In this document: piece by piece, positions 22,201 to 31,879 of the stretch | How the letters are laid out: every line of letters starts with the position of its first letter | Position numbering within the stretch: the stretch's first letter is position 1 | NCBI GenBank assembly: GCA_928724745.1 | Contig: CAKMXJ010000042.1 | Location: 612,516-676,515, forward strand | Source: Anthracocystis setariae | Taxonomy: Eukaryota; Basidiomycota; Ustilaginomycetes; Ustilaginales; Ustilaginaceae | Reading direction: 5' to 3' | DNA length: 64,000 nucleotides | Translations under genes and position numbers: made by a program | The notes under the pieces: model-generated | The model's database searches: none | The model's input: the letters and a program-made list of their open reading frames with translations, nothing else | What the model was told of the DNA's origin: nothing

Positions 22201-23956
22201 TGCTCGCGAGGTTGCGATGCGCGTTGTCGGTTCAGGTGGTGGTCAGCAGTCTGGCTTGCCGGCCGGTTTCGGCGCCAATGGAGGTGCGCCCAACGGAGCC
22301 AACCACACTCAAGCCCGGGAGGCAGTCGCTGGTCTTTTCACGAGTCGCTCGCAGAGCTCCAACTTCCAGGACAGTGTGATTCAATTCCTTAGTCTGCTGG
22401 ACGCCGATGTGGATAGCACGGAGACCACTCAGCCTCGTCTCGATGCTATCCGGTTGGCTGACAAGCAAGGTCACACGCTGCTGCATCTCGCCACTCTCAT
22501 GGGTTTCCACCGCCTGGTCGAGGCGCTGCTACGCCGTGGCTGCCCTCTGGATGCTCGCGACCGTAACGGGCTCACTGCCCTTCATTTTGCAGCCGTCCAC
22601 GGCCGCGTCGCCATCGCCCGTCTGCTTTTGCGCGCCGGTGCAAGGGATGACGTTGCCGACATCAGCGGCCTCTACGCAATTGATCTTGCTCGCAACTATG
22701 AGCAGGAAGACGTCGAGCTGATTCTTGACAACACCACTCGTACAGGCCACTGGCAGACGCGTAGACTTACATCGCATGCAGCTGCCAGCTTGCACTACGA
22801 CGAGGATGCTGAAGATTTCCTTTCGGATGAGCTCAGCAGCGAACCCAGTCAGTCGGATGTCGATGATGACAACGTCAGCACCAGCTTTGACGAATACAGC
22901 GACTACAGTGCCTCGGTCAGTGGGGACGAAGCCGAGGATGTACGTCGAACATCGTCCACAGATCCTGCCGATGATGCAGAGGCACGGCAGGCGGCGTCCG
23001 AGCTGCCAACACCTGTAATCGATGAAAAGGCTGCATTCAAGGCAGCTGATGCTCTCATGGTCGAAGAGGCACTCAAAGGCTCTTACCCAGAAAAGAAATC
23101 GAACCAAGACAAAGTCGAGCAGGATGCGGCGGTTAGCAAGTCATGGCTCTCCAAGGCCGGCGACACCGGAGCAGACTGGATGAACAGAGCCTTCCTGCCG
23201 CAGACGGTTGCACACAAGTTTGCACAATTGCACATGCCAGCCATGCCTGCGATCCCGGCCATCAACGTCTTCCACCTTGCCATGCCCAATACGTTCATGT
23301 CATGGTCTGCTGGACAACGCCGTGATCAAGCTGATGGGAATGAGGCAATCGCCGAGGATGTGGGAGGTGACAAGGGCAAGATGCGCTCGGGTAATGTCCC
23401 TGCGGAGCAGGGCTGGGAACATGATGAGCGTGGTCGCCTTCTCACTTTGTGGAGGAACATCGTCGAGGAGGGCGCCTGGAGTCTCAACCCCCTTTATTCG
23501 CCTCCTCCCGCTTACGAGTCGGTCACCGCGTCCGAAGACAACGATGCAGCGTCGATCCCTGCGCCGGAGACGCCCGCTTCGGATTCGATGGCTGCAGCTG
23601 AGATTACCTCGGAAACGAGCACCCCGATCGCTGGGCCGTCCCGTAGGTCTTCCGCGCGACGACGCACAACACATCCAGGTATCGAGGTCGTTGCCAAGGC
23701 CGGCCCATCTTCGAACAACCCATCTTCGGCTAGCTCTGGCAAAGCTAAGGCGTTGCAAGCTCATTCCGCCGTCGCCCGGCGCCGCAAGGGCCAGCTCCAA
23801 TTGCGCGACGATGCCATGCTCGTGTGGTTCTGGATCCCTGTGCTGCTCATCGCCGCGGTCGTTTTGCTCTTCTCCAAGAGCTCCAGTATTTTCAGCTACG
23901 CTGACCTCATGAGCTACCTGGACTTACCTGCGGTCGGTCGTAACCCTGAAGCTTGA
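19268..23956 (+). CDS. MGA2: Mga2/Spt23-like membrane-anchored transcription factor
   Basis: In yeasts Mga2/Spt23 sit in the ER membrane, sense lipid packing, are cut by the proteasome and activate the OLE1 fatty-acid desaturase. This intronless gene encodes 1562 residues from the ATG at 19268. Residues 1-330 are Ser/Ala-rich. The family DNA-binding domain covers about 335-520 (AFEIVRPNREGLRDLQVHIHG, FVDATVVNATPPHDRVFVCKGC). A Gln/Ala/Asn-rich linker leads to an IPT/TIG domain at about 863-945 (SKLIPGEGPTSGGIEVTVLG). Ankyrin repeats lie at about 1057-1147 (QGHTLLHLATLMG, NGLTALHFAAVHG). One strong membrane segment lies near the C-terminus at about 1516-1534 (MLVWFWIPVLLIAAVVLLF). The order DBD-TIG-ankyrin-TM is diagnostic. 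Control of desaturase genes in this fungus is inferred from yeast. Confidence 0.92.
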   Translation: MTTKFASSHPQPHFTLQAEPQSTSPPSLTNTSSPTSSDSTGDDEVAAKSGAFTSASVRRAGEGAAAAAAAAAPVQNSFTSSTAFSPSIFGESFRSLIPGLEINDLEAQQRAKLGSEGMNFGSWEANFANISVPSDADLSMDMDSTSSTDYGFSPHSMLSPASSHNAMGSLSSAAQAMTQDSPSGSDSKTGSVPRDHTTTNSVASYAGSGEDSDGHVAWTGKAGDNDEAMFDSFVQAGSFDSPTIKSEAVASNANGSNGHTFASMTIPTSSTAPMMPPSAPNKSSRASKGNASASASSSRRNSGDSSEPKKLAGATAPRRLGSQTAVHSNNLDADLGYSAFEIVRPNREGLRDLQVHIHGVPMHGAKSRVETQIRMRIELVRPKTAPAGGWERIGSFTHIKLPPLSGTKRKSKKYQKTDVPPEKTLFVDATVVNATPPHDRVFVCKGCRQRERKRAHRKKDPKTPLESQPTEEEMKSLGIDPSAPDAVEKTQARMEEEEKKRVVLFNCGDFVDFEDGEAVLPTRITCYCRHHKEKVGFCVIFTMRDWQGRLVATGSTPPIMITDDHKSMGIAAQAAQAAQAAAASNASSPSAPSSLGVIKQVNRTSPRPQQTIQHDDQASAAASTSGSVTPNGSASTDIPAKQKKERSKPYDGNRRRRNTSGKDLNMTPYSGTGQHTPAVTATSPAPATNGNGNGAEFSQADFWNAFASAGTAMTGNGLGRSNSTSTGAKTPGDASSVGGSPAPATMIGAGPSQPLQQPNNMPQQRLQMPQMPSQMQAQLAQGSLSPNTLQTNLASLPGFDLESFFRNAQAGASSTVDLAQLMAMAAAAALPPQLRLNSTNAGPTPAFAQASPPSQNNNAEQAPMPRISKLIPGEGPTSGGIEVTVLGENFTEGVTCVFGDIPAANTKVWASNTLVCLLPPSSSPGPVVVSVKSSTQAAQPAPVNGPLQLFTYIDTTDRALMELALQVVGLQMTGQMRSAREVAMRVVGSGGGQQSGLPAGFGANGGAPNGANHTQAREAVAGLFTSRSQSSNFQDSVIQFLSLLDADVDSTETTQPRLDAIRLADKQGHTLLHLATLMGFHRLVEALLRRGCPLDARDRNGLTALHFAAVHGRVAIARLLLRAGARDDVADISGLYAIDLARNYEQEDVELILDNTTRTGHWQTRRLTSHAAASLHYDEDAEDFLSDELSSEPSQSDVDDDNVSTSFDEYSDYSASVSGDEAEDVRRTSSTDPADDAEARQAASELPTPVIDEKAAFKAADALMVEEALKGSYPEKKSNQDKVEQDAAVSKSWLSKAGDTGADWMNRAFLPQTVAHKFAQLHMPAMPAIPAINVFHLAMPNTFMSWSAGQRRDQADGNEAIAEDVGGDKGKMRSGNVPAEQGWEHDERGRLLTLWRNIVEEGAWSLNPLYSPPPAYESVTASEDNDAASIPAPETPASDSMAAAEITSETSTPIAGPSRRSSARRRTTHPGIEVVAKAGPSSNNPSSASSGKAKALQAHSAVARRRKGQLQLRDDAMLVWFWIPVLLIAAVVLLFSKSSSIFSYADLMSYLDLPAVGRNPEA

Positions 23957-24253
23957 TGTCGTCTTTGTTCTTTCTATCATTTACGCACGCTCACTTCGTC
24001 TGATTCTAAGCAGCTCTGTTCTCGAGCATTTGCTCATCACAACATCGCTATTGTATTTCGAGGTTGTTCGTCATATAACGTAATTCATGTAGTACCTGCG
24101 CGCCCGTAGTACCTGCGCGTAATGTATCAAATTTTTCTGAGATGATGGTAGTGCTTGTCGTGATCATGAACTCAGCAGTCTGTGATCATAACACAACCAA
24201 ACTGGGGCTTTGAGATGATGTGAGTAGTATGTACATGGTGAATGCATGAGAAG

Positions 24254-24574
24254 CTACAAACAATCAGGGGAATTGCTAGCAATGGGCAGAGTTTCGAAGA
24301 ATCCAAAGAGATCCTCGTCATCGTCGCTGATGTCACTGAGGGGCTCGCCATCATCGAGATTGTCATCAATATTTGTCACCGCAGGTGTAGGCATGATGTC
24401 CAACAATGACGAGACTGTTTTGTTGCAATCATTGACTGCTTCGTCGTGATCCTGGCCTGCCGCAGCAGGTGGTACTACCGCCTGCTTCACCTCCTCCCGA
24501 TTATTGGAAGATACAAGTCGTCTGATCACTATCTCGTGGTGAGCGGACGTCGGAGTTTGATTGCGAACACGCAA
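24254..24574 (-). CDS. Doubtful small acidic protein (106 residues)
   Basis: I do not recognise this frame. It would give 106 residues with an acidic C-terminal stretch (LDDGEPLSDISDDDEDLFGFFETL) that resembles the tail of a real protein more than random sequence does. No partner exon or domain is visible. It could be the last exon or a remnant of a decayed subtelomeric gene. The first AACACGC palindrome overlaps its 5' end. Confidence 0.25.
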   Translation of the reverse strand: MRVRNQTPTSAHHEIVIRRLVSSNNREEVKQAVVPPAAAGQDHDEAVNDCNKTVSSLLDIMPTPAVTNIDDNLDDGEPLSDISDDDEDLFGFFETLPIASNSPDCL

Positions 24575-24585
24575 GGACGCGTGTT
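24566..24585. repeat. Inverted repeat AACACGC-N6-GCGTGTT, copy 1
   Basis: Perfect 7-bp arms separated by six bases. Two further copies follow within 410 bases. Confidence 0.9.
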
Positions 24586-24759
24586 TACCACAATCCTTGG
24601 TTTACTTCAAGCTACGACCTTGAGGGCGTGTTCGTAATCACTAAGTAGTTGTTAATCTTCTTCGGCGGCGAAGCCTGCACAAGTGGGTTGAGAATAACAA
24701 CACTCGTCCTGGTGGGCGCTGTAGGCTAGGAAGCTTGGTAGGTTACCACGTGAGAGACA

Positions 24760-24779
24760 AACACGCAAGCCTGCGTGTT
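24760..24779. repeat. Inverted repeat AACACGC-N6-GCGTGTT, copy 2
   Basis: Identical arms and identical 6-base spacing to copy 1, with a different spacer. Confidence 0.9.
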
Positions 24780-24968
24780 GGTATACTTGGTTGTATGTTA
24801 GGAACACACTTTGTTAGTTGATGATTCGATGGATTTCCGATTACCACACAGTGAAATGCAACCTCTATATATACATATGGCGTGAGCAAACGTGTACGGC
24901 TAAGTGACAACCATCGTCGCTATAGCCTTACTCCAGAAGGTCCCATGACCGACAAGTGTTCGTTGCTA

Positions 24969-24989
24969 AACACGCAATCCTTGCGTGTC
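24969..24989. repeat. Inverted repeat AACACGC-N7-GCGTGTC, copy 3
   Basis: Same left arm. The right arm has one final mismatch and the spacer is seven bases. Confidence 0.85.
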
Positions 24990-25112
24990 TTTCCTCCTTG
25001 TTGGGGGCATCACCGTATGTCTCGTTTGTTGTCCTTTTCTGATTGGTTCGGACCGGCGTGGTCCGTGAATGGGGTTCACCCTAGCCCTAGGCGGTTGTCC
25101 CCGATGGCTGGC

Positions 25113-25177
25113 GGGAGACAAATCTCCCCTGCCAAATTGACCTGACGCGTCTTGTCTCCCACCCCCCAGGAGACAAG
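25113..25177. repeat. Two GAGACA-type hairpins
   Basis: GGGAGA/TCTCCC arms lie at 25113-25118 and 25123-25128. Perfect 9-bp arms CTTGTCTCC and GGAGACAAG lie at 25151-25159 and 25169-25177. Both use the GAGACA word that recurs through the next kilobase. Confidence 0.85.
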
Positions 25178-25380
25178 CCAAATTACACTGCTCAAGTGCC
25201 GCAGGAGAATCAAATATTTTTTGGCTGAGCGGCAGGTTGGACCCTGGGAGACAGCGTCAAAATTGGCAGAAATTGGTTGGGTGGTTCACGTGTTTGGCCA
25301 GACTGCTGAAGTGCTCAGCGGACAAATTCAACTTTTCACACTCATGAAAGAGGGCAGGAGCAGCGGACAGGAGAGCAGGG

Positions 25381-25434
25381 ACAGGAGACGGGAGACAAAG
25401 GCAGGAGACAGGAGACGGGAGACAAAGGCAGGAG
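25381..25434. repeat. 27-bp direct tandem repeat rich in GGAGACA
   Basis: Two identical 27-bp units (25381-25407 and 25408-25434), each containing two GGAGAC words, followed by a partial third. Confidence 0.9.
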
Positions 25435-26169
25435 ACACTCACTGCAGCAGCTGCAACCTTGGCGTTGGTTCACTCAATGCTAGGACATGCACACACGCCA
25501 ATCAGGTAGCAGAGTGAGAGACAAAGATGCTTGAGCATGGGAGACAACAGAGTTTGTGCGCAGGAGACAGTGGTGCAGTGTGGATGGAAGCTGCGGTTGG
25601 GGAGACAAAAGGTATTTGAGCGTGGGATGCAGAGCAAGAGACTATAGATTCTGGCTGCAGGAGACATGCCAGGAAATTCTGGAGGACTGTGACGCTGCCC
25701 ACTATGCCAGGTTAGCAATTTTTCACTGCACAGTCAAGTTTCTTTGTTAGCGGCAAACTCCAAACATACCTTTGTCTCCTGACGCTGTTCTGTGTGACAG
25801 CTCACCGCAAAACACTTTGCCGGCACTACCACCATCTCCCTTTGTCCACCAGAGCCAATGCCTCCATCTTCCTTTGTCTACCGGAGTGGATCCTTCCGTC
25901 TGCTTTTCTATCTGCCCTTTGTGTAGGAGCACCAAATAACCAATGACTCCTACAGTTCTGTTCTGTGCATGCGTGTCTGCACGTGTGTCTCCTGCCCTGT
26001 AGCAGGATCAGTGCCATGTGTTTGATGCTGGCAGCGTACATCTGCTTGAACTTATATACAGCCATGTCTCCTGCTCCCAGTGCCGCCGTCAGCCCATCTA
26101 TCTGCTGTCAGAAAACTGTATACACCATCAAGTCTACGCTGCAACTCTCAATCTCCACCTACCATAACA

Positions 26170-28646
26170 ATGTCTCAGCACAGTGTTACCCCTGCTGACG
26201 GTGCTGATGTGCCTCCTCCTGCAATCATTGTTGCAGCATCTCCTCCTCCAGCTCCAACTGCTGAGTTTGACAGGTACGTCAACCCATTTTCATGCATCAC
26301 TACTTTCCCATCTGTCTCTGACCGTTACCTTTTCCAATTCCACCTCTGCAACAGCAATGCCCTCCCTACTGCCAACCAGGATGCTGCCGCTGGTCCGGTT
26401 GATCCAGACCTTGTTGACCAGCTGGAATGCTTCCAACTACGCCTGGTGCACCATCCCCGGATCTTGGTCTGCACCCGCACCAACTGCCATCTTCAAGTTC
26501 CGCTGGACCCCTCCTTTGACAAAGTGCTTATGCACCTCCAGAGTGACCATCAACTTGCGCTTGGTGACCGGAGGATCTCCGCACTCAGGGAGCTGCTGTT
26601 GGCGCTGGACTTGGATCCTCCCAACACGGTGGTCATCAACAAAGACCTTCTTCCGGTGCCCATGATCAAGGAACTGCAAGTCATGTACGGTGGCTATGCC
26701 TGTCCCTTCTGCTCCTATGCGGTCATGGCACGCTCTCCGGTTGCTGCCATGAGCAAGGTCTTCACCACTTGGCCAGGTGCGCACCGGGACATGGCTCTCT
26801 GGGTGTACCATACTGCACGTCCGCTGGTCTTCATGTGGTTCAACAACTTCCTCTGCGCTGGCCGTCAGATCCAGCAGATGTTCCGCAGCTACGGTCTGGA
26901 AGCTACACATCCCTACAACCTGAAGCCAACCACGGTGGAGAAGCGCTCAGATGGGTGGTCCCACCTACTTGCGCTCCTGTTCTGTCTCTACTTTGATGGA
27001 GATCAGAATGAGTTCTTTGTCAATGGCAGGGATCTGGACGACCATCTATCCCTGGATCACAACATCTGCACTCTACTGTGCAAGATCAAGGACCTCTACA
27101 ACACATCCTACCCAGAAATCAACGTGGATGAGGATCTGGAGCTGGGGGAGAAGGTGGCATCCCTTCTGCTTGACTTGTCGTATGCTCTACTTGCACAGGA
27201 GCCAGCACGCTTTGGCCATACAGAGGAGCTTACGGTGTCAAGGCTGGTGCTTCACTTTTGCCTAAGCAACGAAGGTACACCAAAGATGCTGAGCGCATGC
27301 ACATCAAACATTGCAGGGATTGAGTTTGCCTTACGTGCAGTGCTCCATGAGTACCTTTTGGATCCAGAAGCAGGAGCGCTCAGCAACATCTCTCATGTGG
27401 ACAAGCATGCAGAGGTGATGTCATACATCAAGCGCTTTCTCTGGAATGACAGCCACTCCACCAGCGCCCATCTCCAAAGTCTCCTCCGGTATGGCAAGGT
27501 GCTGGCCCAGGATGATGGCACCAGCTTCACCTTTGTGTGGAGCAAGGACCTCAGCAGCGTCAAGTTCAGCACAGAGATCATTGCTATTGAGCGTCTCCAA
27601 GCTATGATGCAAGGTGCTCAACAGCAAGCAGAAACTCTTTTGCGTTACCTTCTGCTTTTGGATGAGGAGACGCCTCTCATGCTGGACCTCAACACCTTCA
27701 ACGATGATCTGCGCAATACCGTGCCAGACTTCAACTTTGCCGATGCATCCTCCCTAGACCCATGCACGCCAGTCATTCTCCAACATGCTGCTGGAGGCAA
27801 CCTTCCTGCACCTGCACCGTTGGCAGACTACTTTGATGGAGAGCCAGAGTTTGATGCTGCTGCTGCGCGCTTGTACTTTGCAAAGCATGACGAGTTCACC
27901 AAGCTCCTGGCAGTGCTGGTTGAGCTCAGCAGCGGACTTCCAGCAAGAGGTACAGAGCTGTTGCAATTGCAGCACACCAACTCACACATCTCTCCCCGCA
28001 ACATCTTCATCCATGATGGATGCATCTTTACCGCATTGCCAACCAACAAGGGTACTGGACGCCAGAAGATCATTCCACGCTTCCTGCCGCATGCCGTTGG
28101 ATGTTTGGTGGTGCACTATGTGATGCAGGTGGTGCCCTTTGTACGCCAACTCCACAATGCTGTCCTCCATGCCCGAGCACCCTCCTACTTCCTCTTGGCA
28201 GACCACACCGGCAAGCAGTACATCACCACCACCATCAGCAAGACGCTCCAGATGCTGTGCCAGCAGTACATCAGCTCTTCCTCTGAAGGTCTCAACATGC
28301 GCACTTGGAGGCAATTGGCAGTGAGCATCGATCGCAAGCTTATTCGGCCAAAGCCAGTCACGGTGGAAGAGCTGGAGGAGGACAATGCTCATGATCTCCA
28401 AGCAGGCCACTCCACCAACACTGCAGAGAAGCACTACGGACTTGATGCAAGTACGCTCAGCCAGCTCACGCAAGAGAGCATGGATGCAATGCTGGTGGTG
28501 TCAGAGCGCTGGCACACATTTTGGAGGCTACGCTCCCGCTATGGTGAAGACCTCAAGCCATTTGGCAGTCTCTCCTACGGTGGTCCAGCTGCAGACCAGT
28601 CCAAGGTGATGGAAGCTGTGAAGCATAAGCTGGACTTGATGGGGGG
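26170..28646 (+). CDS. Telomere-linked helicase gene, 5' part: OrsD-like zinc region and recombinase-like region
   Basis: I start at the ATG at 26170 (MSQHSVTPADG); the frame is open from a GTG at 26080. The first ~25 residues are Pro/Ala-rich. At about residue 100 a C2H2-like finger appears (CTRTNCHLQV, then HLQSDH), and at about 175 a second Cys pair (YACPFCSYAV); together they resemble the fungal OrsD/DUF3505 region. From about 580 the sequence resembles a tyrosine-recombinase-like fold: LPARGTELLQLQH, NMRTWRQLAVSI, and AGHSTNTAEKHYG, offering Arg, Arg, His and Tyr in the expected order. Catalysis is not assured. The frame matches the helicase part only if one base of the G6 run at 28641-28646 is skipped; unshifted it continues in a spurious frame to 29040. 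I infer one ancestral protein of about 1512 residues. Confidence 0.7.
28641..28646 (+). other. Frameshift site: G6 run splitting the helicase gene
   Basis: With five G instead of six, the upstream frame (ending KHKLDLMG) would pass straight into EDVRSIKQKLEHTPV and the helicase domain. Both sides are otherwise undamaged, so this is either a very recent mutation or a homopolymer error in the assembly. Confidence 0.8.
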
Positions 28647-30709
28647 AGGATGTACGCAGCATCAAGCAAAAGTTGGAGCACACTCCTGTTTTTGCTCCTG
28701 CTGTTGTCACTGCGGCAACCTCTCCCAATCCATCACGCTCAGCAGCGCTTCCAATCCCAGTCAGCAATGCTCTATTCAAGGTCACCAGCAGCTCTTACAC
28801 CAAGGCGCTGGAGCAGGCCTATGCTCTCAATGCTATCTATGCCAAGGAGTCTCCGCTTACCATTGTCATGGCCACTGGTTCTGGCAAGTCTGCGCTCTTT
28901 ATGTCACCACTGCATTGGCTGCCGGCTGCTTCTGTTGTCATAGTGGTGGTGCCGTTCATTGCATTGACCGAGGATCTTCTGGAGCAGTGTCACCGTGTTG
29001 GCATCTCTGCAAGCAAGTGGACTGGCTATCGATGTGCTGACAAGGTGGAAGGCTCCCAGCTGGTCCTTGTTGCTGCAGAGAACTGCTACGACAAGATGTT
29101 TGTCAACTGGGCACAGGAGCTGGATCTGCAGAAGCGTTTGGCAGCCATCTTCTTTGATGAGTGCCATGTCTGCGTGACACAGAGTGACTTCCGTAATGCC
29201 ATGCACAAGATCAAGGCTCTGGTCACCTCTGTGCGTGTACCGCAATACTTCCTCACAGCAACACTGCCGCCAAGCATGGTGCAGACCTTCAAGGCTACGC
29301 TCCACCTCCCTCAAGATGGCACTGGTCTCATCCGAGCAGCAACCAACCGTTCCAACATTGCATATGCGGTGGTCAACGTCAACAATGCTGCAGAGATGTT
29401 GACCAGGCTCAAGCGTCTCCTTGCTGCCACTCCTTCTGGTGCAGTCATGGTCTTTTGCAAAAGCTGCTATGCAGCAGAAGAGACTGCAAAGATCCTTGGT
29501 TGCAAGTGCATATACTCGGAGATGAATCTTGCAGAAAAGCAACTGAAGCTTGCTGACTGGTTGCAGTGCTCACCAGAGGAGCCCAATGATGCCAAGCGTA
29601 TTTTGGTTGGGACTTCAGCCATTGGCACTGGCATCAATCCTCAGCATGTACGTCTGGTGGTCCATTATGGTGATGCATGGGACATGGTCAGCTACGTTCA
29701 GGAGTCTGGCCGTGCCGGACGTAGCGGTGCACAAGCTTCTGCTGTGCTGCTCATTGCCAAGCAACAGGCTCAACAGGAAGAGCAGATGCAGCTTTATGTT
29801 GCAGAAAAGCATTGCCGGCGCACAGCCATCTCTGCATATGTTGATGGCATGCAGGTGAACTGCCGGAGCCAGCCCAACTTTGCGCTGTGTGATCTGTGCC
29901 AAAAGGACACTGTTGCTCCGCAGACACCGCCAAGGGTACCCACAGCACTGGACTCACCGCCAGAGTCAGACAAGCAGGAATGCAAGGCAAGTAGCAGCAA
30001 CATGACACCAACGCGTAGCAGTGCAACCATTGCTGCAAGCCACCATTTGCTGCAGTCTGCTACCGCAGCAGATACTCCTCCATCAACAGTGCAGCGCCAG
30101 CGCCAGCTCACCAACGTATTGCAACTTGCACCGCCCGCAGGTGTAGGTACAGCAGCTACGTACCAGAGCATTGCAGCGCCTCCACTGTACCGTATACCAG
30201 CGCCAACCTTGTCTACCGGTATTGGTGCCATCAAGACACTGCTGGATAGCGTACCTGATGGCTGTACGCTCTGCTTCCTCTTCCGTGACCAGCACACCTG
30301 TGTTGGTCAACACCGCTTCCATGACTGCAACTGCTGGAATGCACTCAAGACCATTGGTGGGCTTGGCACAGATCAGCGTATCAACTCGAGCTGGCTTGGC
30401 AAGATGAAGAAGCTCATCAATGCAGGGCAGAGATCAGGTATTGCATGCTACCGGTGCTTGATCCCCATTGACATTGCCAAGCCCAACAACCACGGTGCTT
30501 GCTCCAACAAGCATGACGACAAGGTACTGCCAGTGGTGGCAGCGGTGCTGAGAAGGGAGGAGCAGTGTGCGTTGGTGTACCGCAAACTGGGAATAGCATA
30601 CAGCGGTCTGGAGCAGGCATGGAAAGATCTTGGCACGCATGTGCGCTACAAGGATGTTGATGTGTTGCTTGCCTTTGCCATATTTGCTGCTGCGGTGGAG
30701 CTCACATAA
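28647..30709 (+). CDS. Telomere-linked RecQ-family helicase, 3' part
   Basis: This is a superfamily-2 DNA helicase of RecQ type, comparable with the subtelomeric UTASa helicases of Ustilago and the TLH genes of fission yeast. Motifs in order: I ATGSGKS (28871-28891), Ia VVVPFIALTEDLL, II DECH (29156-29167) where classical RecQ has DEAH, III LTATLPP, IV MVFCKSC, V VGTSAIGTGINP, and VI QESGRAGRSG, the RecQ signature. After the helicase core come CDLC, a Ser/Thr/Pro linker, and a Cys/His-rich C-terminal region (DGCTLCFLF, HDCNCW, CYRC, HGACSNKH) that may bind zinc. The stop is TAA at 30707-30709. The frame begins without its own sensible start, so it belongs with the preceding part. Such helicases are thought to help maintain or spread subtelomeres; that role is not shown here. 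Confidence 0.85.
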
Positions 30710-31254
30710 ATACTTACACTGCTTTGACATCTTCAGTATGATATCCGATTGCCTCACACCTGCCTCCAAAGCAATAGCATGCTGTCAGCATAGGTGCAAT
30801 GGTTGATATACAATGTGAATGGTAATCTACGTCAAGGCTGCCCTGTACGGTGGACAATGGGGCATCACATGTGTTATTGGGGAAAACACCTCAGGAACAT
30901 AACAAGTACACTTAGCCTAGGTGATTGATGTCTGCATTTTATGTGGATTATTGAGAACCCGCAAGGGAAAAGGGGCCTTTCAGGAATTGAAGGGGCGTGG
31001 GTTCAATCCATGTTGTCGCACTGTTACCGTGTTAATCCTCCGTCACAAGCGCTAGAAGTCTACGGTCAAATCTGTTTTCTATGGATAGCCGTGAACTGAC
31101 AGCGCTTGTGACGTGACTTTGTTTTTGCTGTTGTACTGACATTGTTCTGTGTCTAGCAGACGGGAAAGCATGGGAACCACAGGACGAGTACAAAGCAGTC
31201 TGTGTTGAAGATGGAGAGTCAAATCACGGAGAGCCTTCTTTCCTTTGCGGTAAT
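30710..31254. other. Spacer after the helicase gene
   Basis: About 540 bases without a gene. A GGGTTCAATCC at about 31009 resembles a tRNA B box, but no A box or cloverleaf can be built around it. Confidence 0.55.
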
Positions 31255-31267
31255 TGAATTTTCCAAG

Positions 31268-31690
31268 GCAGCACAGCACAGAGGGGGACGTGTCTCTGAG
31301 AATCAGATTTTTGCTCGGAGAGGAAAGTCCCCCTTTGCCAGAAGTTCAAAGGCAAATTACTTGGATTTTTCAAGGCAGCCCAGCACAGTGGGGGGACGTG
31401 TCTCTGAGAATCAGATTTTTTGCTTGGAGAGACAAGTCCCCCTTTGCCAGAAGTTCGAAGCCAAATTGCTTGAAATTATTTTTCAGGCAGCACAGCACAG
31501 TAGGGGGACGTGTCTCTGAGATTCAGATTTTTGCTTGGAGAGACAAGTCCGCCTTTCCTAGAAGTTCGAAGCCAAATTGCTTGGAAATATTTTTCAGGCA
31601 GCACAGCACAGTGGGGGGACTTGTCTCTTCGATCTACTTTTTGAATCTGAGAGACAAGTCCCCCTCCTTCTCGATGCTGAACCATTGCAA
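31268..31690. repeat. Four ~110-bp tandem repeats, each with a GAGACA hairpin
   Basis: Units begin with GCAGC(A/C)CAGCACAG at 31268, 31375, 31487 and 31598 (spacing 107, 112, 111). Each contains a left arm of the GGGGGACGTGTCTCT type and a right arm of the AGAGACAAGTCCCCC type. In unit 4 the 15-bp arms are perfect complements (31614-31628 and 31650-31664). In the other units the arms differ at one or a few bases. Confidence 0.9.
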
Positions 31691-31879
31691 TCACCCCAGA
31701 CCTCTTAATACATCCATGCCAGCCAAGTCTCAAGCAGCTTTGGATCGAAAGAAGGAGGCCACAGCAGTCAGGGATGCAGAGAGAAGGAGAAGCTATCAAG
31801 ACTTACAAAAAGGAGACCTACAAGATCCATCTTTCTCGAAGGCATCATATCAACAAGGCCTCAGCCCTATTCAGCTTCG

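Larger units (their letters stand above)
23957..26169. other. Core-to-subtelomere transition, no secure gene
   Basis: About 2.2 kb between the last housekeeping gene and the telomere-linked helicase gene. It contains a doubtful small minus-strand frame, three AACACGC inverted repeats (24566-24989), and from about 25110 to 26070 many copies of GGAGACA or its complement TGTCTCC, including hairpins and a 27-bp tandem. A TATATA at about 26052 lies some 115 bases before the helicase-gene ATG and may be its TATA box. Confidence 0.6.

Noticed and set aside
30960..31030. Possible tRNA from GGGTTCAATCC
   Set aside because: No A box or acceptor stem could be paired around it.
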